Below are positions 6,615 through 11,878 of a stretch of DNA of 16,413 nucleotides, piece by piece. The stretch is from Actinomycetes bacterium (GTDB taxonomy: Bacteria; Actinomycetota; Actinomycetes; Streptosporangiales; Streptosporangiaceae), in contig JAFACJ010000999.1 in assembly GCA_023425615.1 (NCBI GenBank), positions 1-16,413 of the forward strand, written 5' to 3'. Below the pieces are notes generated by a model. That model was not told the origin of the DNA, did not search any database, and was given only the letters and a program-made list of their open reading frames with translations. The translations under genes were made by a program, and so were the position numbers. The number at the start of each line of letters is the position of its first letter. The first letter of the stretch is position 1.

Positions 6615-7883
6615 TCAGGTGTGGCTGCTGGCCGGTTCCGGCGCGTGCTGTGGCGTGTGGACGTGCCGGGGAAGCAGCAGCGGGGTCGCCAGCAGGAGCA
6701 CGCCTGCCAGGCCGATGGCCGTACGCGGGCCGAGCAGACTGCCCAGCACACCCCAGACGGCCGTCAGGAGCGCGGTCGTGGCCTTGGTCGTCACCGCCCA
6801 GGCGGACAGCGTGCGGGCGACCCGGTCATTCGCGGTGCGTTCGAGGCGGTAGGTGGCGTAGACGGGGTTGAAGATGCCGCAGCAGAAGATGAGCCCGAGT
6901 TCGACGCCCATCACCAGCAGCAGCCCTCCGGTGCCCGGCCCCAGGAAGGCCAGGCCGACAGGCCAGATCGCGCGCAGCGCCCCGGCCATGACCAGGACCT
7001 GACGCTGCCCGAACCGGATGACGAGCGGCCGGGCCAGCCGGGAACCGAGCAGCCCGCCGATCGCGGGCGCGGCGAAGGCCAGGCCGTACTGCCACGGCGC
7101 GAACCCGAGCCGGTCGAGCATCAGGACGGCCAGCAGCGGCGAGGTGGCCATCACCAGGCCGTTGAACAGGGCGGTGTTGAAGAACAGCGGACGCAGCGCC
7201 GCGTCGGCGAGGATGTACCGCCAGCCGTCGAGCAGGTCCCCGGCCCGCATACGCGCGGCCTCCCGGCGCTCGGGCCGCGGCTCGTCCCCGCCCATCGCGC
7301 GGATGCCCAGGGCCGAGAGCAGGTAGCTGACCGCGTCTGCCATCACCGTCGCCACCGGACCCAGGAGCCCGATCGCCGCGCCGCCCAGCGGAGGTCCGAT
7401 GATCGTGGTCGTCCAGTTCGTGGACTCGAACCGCGCGTTGGCGACGAGCAGGTGCTCGGTCGGCAGCAGCGTCTTCAGGTACGCGCCGGAGGCGGCGCGG
7501 AAGGCGATGTCGGCCGCCGCGACGACGACCGAGACCAGCAGGAGCTGAAGGAAGGTGAGCACGCCGAGCGCGAACGCGACGGGGATCGTCAGCAGCGCCG
7601 CGAAACGCACCAGGTCCATCGTCATCAGCACCGGCCTCTTGCGGCGGAACTCCACCCACGGGCCGAGCGGCACCGCCACGGCCGCGCCCACCGCGGCCCC
7701 CACGGAGGAGAGCGCGGCGACCTCGGCCGGTCCGGCGTGCAGCACCTGGATGGCGATCAGCGGGAACGCGCCGAAGGCGAGCCATGTGCCGAGCGCGCTG
7801 GTCCCGTACGCTCCCCAGAGCCACCCGAACCGCCGTCCCAGCCGGGGTCCGAGCAGATGTCCCAGCCAGCGCCCGTTCCTCAT
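6615..7883 (-). CDS. MFS transporter (MFS_3/EntS-like exporter)
   Basis: A 422-residue integral membrane protein with about 10-12 hydrophobic helices between residues 20 and 405. The loop after helix 2 carries a motif-A-like basic segment EFRRKRPVLMTMD (78-90). The central SxxWTTTIIGPPLGG segment (155-168) is typical of the MFS_3 subgroup, which includes the enterobactin exporter EntS and macrolide-efflux-like proteins. A hydrophilic loop at 199-215 (EPRPERREAARMRAG) separates the two halves. The substrate cannot be read from sequence, but the subgroup suggests proton-driven efflux of a small molecule. The ATG at 7883 is preceded on the minus strand by GAGGGG about nine bases upstream. It is divergent from a LysR gene across a dyad-rich region, the usual arrangement for a regulator that controls its neighbour. 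Confidence 0.9.
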   Translation of the reverse strand: MRNGRWLGHLLGPRLGRRFGWLWGAYGTSALGTWLAFGAFPLIAIQVLHAGPAEVAALSSVGAAVGAAVAVPLGPWVEFRRKRPVLMTMDLVRFAALLTIPVAFALGVLTFLQLLLVSVVVAAADIAFRAASGAYLKTLLPTEHLLVANARFESTNWTTTIIGPPLGGAAIGLLGPVATVMADAVSYLLSALGIRAMGGDEPRPERREAARMRAGDLLDGWRYILADAALRPLFFNTALFNGLVMATSPLLAVLMLDRLGFAPWQYGLAFAAPAIGGLLGSRLARPLVIRFGQRQVLVMAGALRAIWPVGLAFLGPGTGGLLLVMGVELGLIFCCGIFNPVYATYRLERTANDRVARTLSAWAVTTKATTALLTAVWGVLGSLLGPRTAIGLAGVLLLATPLLLPRHVHTPQHAPEPASSHT

Positions 7884-7941
7884 GCCCGCCGCCCCTCACC
7901 TGTACAACCGATCCGCGATCGAAAGCATCAAAGCGATCACC

Positions 7942-7994
7942 TGACCTTGTGGTCAAACAACCGCAGGGCCGCCTTTACACAACCAAAAGTTGTG
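7942..7994. promoter_or_regulatory. Dyads in the MFS/LysR divergent control region
   Basis: Two perfect inverted repeats lie between the divergent genes: TGACC-TTGT-GGTCA (7942-7955) and CACAAC-CAAAA-GTTGTG (7978-7994). The second ends 16 bases before the LysR start codon. The word ACAACC recurs at 7905, 7957 and 7979. LysR-type proteins usually bind a dyad close to their own start and a second site towards the target promoter, so these are candidate operators for the adjacent LysR protein. Confidence 0.5.
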
Positions 7995-8010
7995 CCCATA
8001 GGGTGTCGGC

Positions 8011-8946
8011 ATGGACCTCGACACCGTCCGGACCTTCGTCGCCGCCGCCGACGCGGGGCAGTTCCAGGAGGCCGCCGCCGAGCTGGCGGTCACCCAGCAG
8101 GCCGTCTCCAAGCGCATAGCCGCGCTGGAGCGCGACCTCGGCGTGCGGCTGTTCACCCGCACCACGCGCGGCGCCAAGCTCACCATCGACGGGCAGGCGT
8201 TCCTGCCCCACGCGCGCGAACTGCTGCGCGTCGCCGAACGCGCGGTCGCGTCCGTGCGCCCCGGCCACCGTCCGCTGCGCGTCGACGTGATCGCCTCACG
8301 CGGCGCGACGGCGGGCCTGATGCGCGGCTTCCACCGCGCGCACCCCGAGATCGAACTCGACGTGCTGATGCTGTTCGACATCGAAACGGCCATCACCGCC
8401 ATCCGGTCCGGTGCGATCGACGCGTCCTTTCGCGCCGTCGGCGTACCCGGCCGTCCCCTTCCCGAGGACATCGAGTCCGTGCGGGTGCTCGACGAGCCGC
8501 TCCAGCTCCTCACCGGTCCCGCCCACGCGCTGGCGGGCGCCCGGTCGGTGCCCCTCGCCCAGCTCGTCGGGCACCGGATCTGGATGCCCGGCATCGCCCC
8601 CGGTACCGAATGGGGCGCCTACTACGACGATCTCGTCACCGAGTTCGGCCTCACCATCGAGGCGACCGGCCCCAACTTCGGCTCCGACGTGCTCCTCGAC
8701 ACCATCGCCGACACCCCTGCCCTGGCCACCTTCATGGGCGAGCACATGCGCCTCGTCTGGCCCGCCGGCCACGACCTGCGCCGCATCCCGGTGACCGACC
8801 CGACACCCGTCTACCCGCACTCGCTGCTCTGGCACCGCGACAACCCCCACCCGGCGCTGACCACCCTCCGCGCCCACCTCGCCGCCACAACGGCCGGCCG
8901 CGACGCCGCCGGGACCTGGGCGCCGGGCTGGGTGACCCCGCGCTGA
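8011..8946 (+). CDS. LysR family transcriptional regulator
   Basis: A 311-residue protein with the LysR layout. The N-terminal winged HTH occupies about residues 1-60 (MDLDTVRTFVAAADAGQFQE, then AAAELAVTQQAVSKRIAALE and LGVRLFTRTTRG), followed by a linker helix. A substrate-binding-type effector domain covers about 88-300 and contains IDASFRAVG and the QLVGHRIWMPGI region. The HTH serine/arginine pattern is intact. The ATG at 8011 has no strong ribosome site, but the protein begins exactly where LysR proteins do. It is divergent from the MFS transporter and most likely regulates it and itself. The effector is unknown. The 3' end is 31 bases from the end of the convergent terpenoid/peptide operon. 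Confidence 0.93.
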   Translation: MDLDTVRTFVAAADAGQFQEAAAELAVTQQAVSKRIAALERDLGVRLFTRTTRGAKLTIDGQAFLPHARELLRVAERAVASVRPGHRPLRVDVIASRGATAGLMRGFHRAHPEIELDVLMLFDIETAITAIRSGAIDASFRAVGVPGRPLPEDIESVRVLDEPLQLLTGPAHALAGARSVPLAQLVGHRIWMPGIAPGTEWGAYYDDLVTEFGLTIEATGPNFGSDVLLDTIADTPALATFMGEHMRLVWPAGHDLRRIPVTDPTPVYPHSLLWHRDNPHPALTTLRAHLAATTAGRDAAGTWAPGWVTPR

Positions 8947-8977
8947 ACGCCAGGCCGTGCCGATGCTGCCGAAGCCC

Positions 8978-9964
8978 CTAGACCGCGAGAGGAACAGCCT
9001 GGACCAGGCGAGTGCGTGCCTCGTGCAGGGTCCGGACCACGGCGGCCGTCGTGACCGGTCCGCTGTCGCGCAACAGCAGGTCGTCGCCCGCTGCCGCGCC
9101 GGGTGCCAGCATCTCGGCGTCGGCGGGGGCGTGCAGTCCGGAGAGCCAGGCCAGCGAATGCGCCACGGCGTTGTGTTCGGCCAGGTCGCCTCCTGTCAGC
9201 AGCAGGGTCCGGAGCGCGAACGCGGTCGAGAAGGCGTTGCCGATCGCGCCGTCGTCGTTGGCCCATCCGCCGCCGGGCCGGTGCCGTGAGATCAGCGCGT
9301 GCTCGGCTCGGGTGAGCTCCGCGGGTGCCGTCCCGTCGATCCGGGACAACGCGGACAACGCGAGGTGCGTGGCGTAGCCGAACCCGACCCACCAGTACGA
9401 GGCCCACAGCCCCTCCGCGCACTGTCGGGTCAGGAAATCCCGTGCGGCACGCAGTCTGTCCGGGTCGGCCATACCGGTCTCGGCCAGCGCCATCACCGCG
9501 GACGAGGTCACCGAGACCTCCGGCTCGAACCAGCCAGGCTGATCCGCCGGGGTGAGCGACGTTCTCGCGCCCTGGCCGTAGGTGGCGAAGCCGCCATTGG
9601 CGTCCTGGTGGGAGGTCAGGAACGCCGCGGCCCGCGCCACGAGCTCTCCAGGCAGACCGACCCCGGTTGCGGACGCGGCCAGCAGCACCCAGGCCGTTGA
9701 GTCGCAGTCGGCCGGCACGTCCTCGCGATAGCCCCAGCCGCCGCCGGCCCGTGGCCTCGCGGCAACGGCCGTGATCGCCCGCGCGGCCAACGCCCGGCCC
9801 TCAGGAATCGGGCCGAGCTGCGCGGCGATGAAGGCGGTGACGCACTCGGTCGAACCGGCTGTCACGCCGGGGACGGCGAAGTCACGCCATGTCATCCGCC
9901 GGCCGAGGCGACCGCCCAGGTATTCGACGCCTGCTGCGATCGCGCGGTCGAGCCGGCTAGCCAT
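8978..9964 (-). CDS. Squalene-cyclase/prenyltransferase-like single alpha-toroid protein
   Basis: A 328-residue protein built from alpha-alpha barrel repeats, as in squalene-hopene cyclases and protein prenyltransferase beta subunits. Its length corresponds to one toroid only. Repeat signatures include GGGWGY (74-79), DANGGFATYG (121-130), a Trp/Tyr-rich GLWASYWWVGFGYAT (185-199) and GGGWAND (231-237). After the first lies DVPADCDSTAWVLLA. Its D86-C-D88-S resembles the DxDD acid motif of class II terpene cyclases with the last Asp replaced by Ser. The Asp-Gly-Cys zinc motif of protein farnesyltransferases is not seen. It is therefore either a class II-like cyclase or a transferase, and the chemistry is unproven. 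It is the last gene of a four-gene operon. Its ATG overlaps the upstream gene by eight bases, implying coupled translation. Confidence 0.8.
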   Translation of the reverse strand: MASRLDRAIAAGVEYLGGRLGRRMTWRDFAVPGVTAGSTECVTAFIAAQLGPIPEGRALAARAITAVAARPRAGGGWGYREDVPADCDSTAWVLLAASATGVGLPGELVARAAAFLTSHQDANGGFATYGQGARTSLTPADQPGWFEPEVSVTSSAVMALAETGMADPDRLRAARDFLTRQCAEGLWASYWWVGFGYATHLALSALSRIDGTAPAELTRAEHALISRHRPGGGWANDDGAIGNAFSTAFALRTLLLTGGDLAEHNAVAHSLAWLSGLHAPADAEMLAPGAAAGDDLLLRDSGPVTTAAVVRTLHEARTRLVQAVPLAV

Positions 9965-10685
9965 GAGCCCTCCGGACCCGGGTCACGATCTCTGAGAGTT
10001 CCTCTGCCGTGTCGTGCAGTTGTGCGGCCAGGGCTCGCCGGAGCAGGTGCGGGCGAAGCCGCCCGGTCGCAGCCCGGGAGCCGCGCAACAGCGGCTCGAC
10101 GACGGTCAGCGGTTCGACAGCAGGCGCGTCCGCCCACATGTTCCAATGCTCGCGGTTGCGGTCGTCGTCCCGGTCGTGCCAGTCATCGACGAGTTGCAGC
10201 AGCGAGTACACCAGCACGATCGCGGTCATGGCGGCCCGGTAGTCCGGATGCTGATCGCCGGTCTCGGCCGCGATCGACCGGGTGCCGACGGCCAGAAGGA
10301 TCATCCACGGCTGGCACTTGGCGCTGAACCGCGCCTCGAACGCCGCGGTCGCACCGATTCGGCAGCCCGCGTAGGCAGCCGCGATGGCGCGATGGACCTC
10401 GCCGTCGCGGGCGCCGATCGAGCGTTCTTGCTCGAACATCAGGTGGCGCATGGCGCACCCGCTCAGGAATTCCTCAGTGTCGCGGCGCACGGCAGCGGCC
10501 GAGGACCCGAGATAGCCGCCGACCAGGATCGGCACGCACCAGTACGTCGGGTGCCGTCGCGGATCGAGCACCGCGCTCTCGCCCGGGGTGAGAGCGAGCC
10601 GCTGGGACACCGATCGCTGAATCGCGGTCCAGTCGATCCCGTAGTCCCGTTCGCCGCAGTCGACGAACGCGGTCACGAGACTCAT
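9957..10685 (-). CDS. Class I isoprenoid synthase-like protein with a single Asp-rich motif
   Basis: A 242-residue all-helical protein. The helix motif YSLLQLVDDWHDRDDDRN (160-177) matches the second aspartate-rich region of trans-prenyl diphosphate synthases (Q-x-x-D-D-x-x-D; here Q164, D167, D168, D171) and is followed by extra acids D173-D175. No first DDxxD motif is present. Where it would be expected, in the segment FLSGCAMRHLMFEQERSIGARD (73-94), Glu-Gln-Glu-Arg is found instead. Chain length is shorter than the 300-350 usual for full synthases, so it may have lost condensation activity, be a divergent terpene synthase, or serve as a partner to the toroid protein. The ATG at 10685 overlaps the upstream stop as ATGA. 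The frame remains open further upstream, but that part runs antisense-like through the neighbouring gene and is rejected. Confidence 0.7.
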   Translation of the reverse strand: MSLVTAFVDCGERDYGIDWTAIQRSVSQRLALTPGESAVLDPRRHPTYWCVPILVGGYLGSSAAAVRRDTEEFLSGCAMRHLMFEQERSIGARDGEVHRAIAAAYAGCRIGATAAFEARFSAKCQPWMILLAVGTRSIAAETGDQHPDYRAAMTAIVLVYSLLQLVDDWHDRDDDRNREHWNMWADAPAVEPLTVVEPLLRGSRAATGRLRPHLLRRALAAQLHDTAEELSEIVTRVRRAHG

Positions 10686-11266
10686 GAGGCGGTGAGGGCC
10701 ATCGATCGCAGGTCGTCGTAGATCGCGTTCGTCGTGGCGGTCGCATACGACGGGGAGCGGCACACGAAGACGCCCTCGACCTCGACGCCGGTCAATAGTC
10801 CGAGCACGTCTCGGCCTTCGACGCAGTGAATCCGAGACAGCAGCGGCTGCCGGCCGGTGATGACCCCGGAGGAGAAGACCTGAGCCGCCACAGCGCGCCG
10901 GACGGCCGGGAACGCCCAGATGTATCGCTCGATCAACCCGTCGCCGAGCAGGGTCTCGAACACGGATGCGCTGCAGGGCGGGCGCTTCGGCGGATCCCCG
11001 TGGAGAAACTCGACTCGGCAGTCCATGTGGAAGTCGAAGTTGATCAGAAACTCGACCGGGCGCCGCACCATGTCGATGAGGTCGACATGCTCGGTTCGAA
11101 AGACGATGGGCGCCTCCGCCCCCTCGTTCATGAGCCACGTCCGCAGGTGCGGTAGCAGGCGCTGCTCCTGCGGGTCGGTGAAGAAGTCGGCGTCGATGGA
11201 CACGATGCCGGCGCGTCCGCGGATCCATTGCGCCAGATCCGCCACGGGTTCGGACCCGATCACCAT
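10682..11266 (-). CDS. Arginase-like protein resembling UPF0489/peptide arginases
   Basis: A 194-residue protein with three acid/histidine clusters that look like a binuclear metal site: GIVSIDADFFTDP (20-32; Asp25, Asp27), FRTEHVDLID (56-65; Glu59, His60, Asp62) and LINFDFHMDCR (74-84; Asp78, His80, Asp82). The last resembles the D-x-H-x-D motif of arginases and of UPF0489 proteins. The family includes peptide arginases that turn Arg into ornithine in ribosomal peptides. A late VFVCRSPSY also recalls the family. As I remember the family, the D-x-D-x-F element comes last, whereas here it comes first, so either the order is permuted or the resemblance is only partial. The start ATG 11266 lies inside the end of the small peptide gene (ATGGTGA overlap), so it depends on coupled translation. 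The assignment is inference from motifs. Confidence 0.5.
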   Translation of the reverse strand: MVIGSEPVADLAQWIRGRAGIVSIDADFFTDPQEQRLLPHLRTWLMNEGAEAPIVFRTEHVDLIDMVRRPVEFLINFDFHMDCRVEFLHGDPPKRPPCSASVFETLLGDGLIERYIWAFPAVRRAVAAQVFSSGVITGRQPLLSRIHCVEGRDVLGLLTGVEVEGVFVCRSPSYATATTNAIYDDLRSMALTAS

Positions 11267-11520
11267 CGGGTCAGCGGCGGCTCGGGGCTTGTGGGGTGGG
11301 TACCACCGTCCGGCGCACCTCCGTCCGGCGTGCCCCCGTCTGCGCCTCCGTCGGCAGCGAGCTGCCGCAGAATCCGTTGGTTCTCCGCCGAGTTCAGTGT
11401 CGTGACCAGTGACGGCACGTCGAGGTTCTCACCACCGGCGAGGCCCTCGCGCAGCAACCGCCGCTGGTCCTCACTCAGCGAATAAGCTAGTTCGCGAAGT
11501 TTGTCCGCATCTATCGCCAT
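11260..11520 (-). CDS. Small acidic peptide, candidate modified-peptide precursor
   Basis: An 86-residue protein of no recognised family and the first gene of the operon. Residues 1-54 are predicted helical and charged (DKLRELAYSLSEDQRRLLRE, then ENLDVPSLVTTLNSAENQRI), like a leader. Residues 55-86 change abruptly to a flexible tail with four DGG units (at 57, 61, 66 and 71, spaced 4-5 residues), then THPTSPEPPLTRW. The tail has one arginine (85), next to the C-terminal Trp86. The two-part build, first position and overlap with an arginase-like gene suggest a substrate or precursor, but a carrier or scaffold role is also possible. The ATG at 11520 has GGGGGAG seven bases upstream. Early codons include AAA, CTT, CTA and TAT, unusual for this genome and suggestive of foreign origin. 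Confidence 0.7.
   Translation of the reverse strand: MAIDADKLRELAYSLSEDQRRLLREGLAGGENLDVPSLVTTLNSAENQRILRQLAADGGADGGTPDGGAPDGGTHPTSPEPPLTRW
11303..11356. repeat. Short tandem repeat encoding the DGG tail
   Basis: Four degenerate units of 15, 15, 12 and 12 bases lie side by side. Each carries a CCNCCGTC core on the plus strand, the complement of the Asp-Gly-Gly codons of the small peptide gene. The units differ mainly at third codon positions and by loss of a Pro codon. Such repeats can change copy number by slippage. Confidence 0.7.
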
Positions 11521-11878
11521 CGCCCGACTCCCCCGGATGCATCTGATGAAATGAGCCGGCGTGGCTTTGCCTCACCCATCCGCCGGCGGGCTCGCTGGTG
11601 AGCCTGTCGTAGTTGTCGTCGTGCGGACCATGCCCGCTCCACCAGGCCCGCTAACGCGACCTGATCTCCTACCGGCCCCCAGAACGGCCATGAGCACCCC
11701 GACGAGGCGCGCATGGTCGCGGCCACGATCGCCATTGGTGACGGTGGCTCTCCTGGCGGCCGGTGTCCGGGCTCATGCCAGGATCGGCCATAGTCCGGTC
11801 GGGGCGTTTGGTCCTATCGCGGTCGCCTTCGTCCGTACTTTGGGGTGGATCATGCGCTGGGTGGGAGGGAGTGATGCG
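11521..11878. other. Divergent intergenic region between the peptide operon and the kinase gene
   Basis: These 358 bases hold no convincing gene; the open frames have no recognisable motif and unusual composition. The region must contain promoters for the operon (minus) and the kinase (plus), but I find no clear -35/-10 pair. Structural elements seen are the 8-base palindrome GATGCATC (11536-11543), an inverted repeat GCCGGCG/CGCCGGC (11555-11561 and 11581-11587) and a hairpin GGCTC-GCTGGT-GAGCC (11589-11604, one base of slack). They are possible regulator sites, all close to the peptide gene rather than the kinase. Confidence 0.5.

Larger units (their letters stand above)
8978..11520 (-). 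other. Candidate peptide/terpenoid biosynthetic operon (four overlapping genes)
   Basis: The small peptide, arginase-like, class I isoprenoid-like and cyclase-like genes are joined by overlaps of 7, 4 and 8 bases with no internal gap. They must form one transcript read from right to left, probably with coupled translation. Both ends are bounded by genes on the opposite strand (LysR 3' end and kinase 5' end). The unit carries no visible transporter, protease, regulator or peptide-recognition domain. The combination suggests one pathway joining a peptide with isoprenoid-type enzymes. That joint function is inference. Confidence 0.6.

Noticed and set aside
6609..8981. A 790-codon plus-strand open frame across the MFS and LysR genes
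   Set aside because: The product is Arg/Gln/Gly-rich without motifs and overlaps two well-supported genes, one of them in the opposite direction.
10686..11228. Extension of the class I isoprenoid-like frame upstream, to a possible 423-codon protein
   Set aside because: The extra part is the shifted-frame reading of the arginase-like gene and is Arg/Pro-rich without motifs; the ATGA overlap marks the start.
11561..11878. An N-terminal extension of the kinase of about 106 codons
   Set aside because: No conserved kinase segment lies there, and a strong Shine-Dalgarno precedes GTG 11879, which begins directly before the typical GRYEL start of such kinases.
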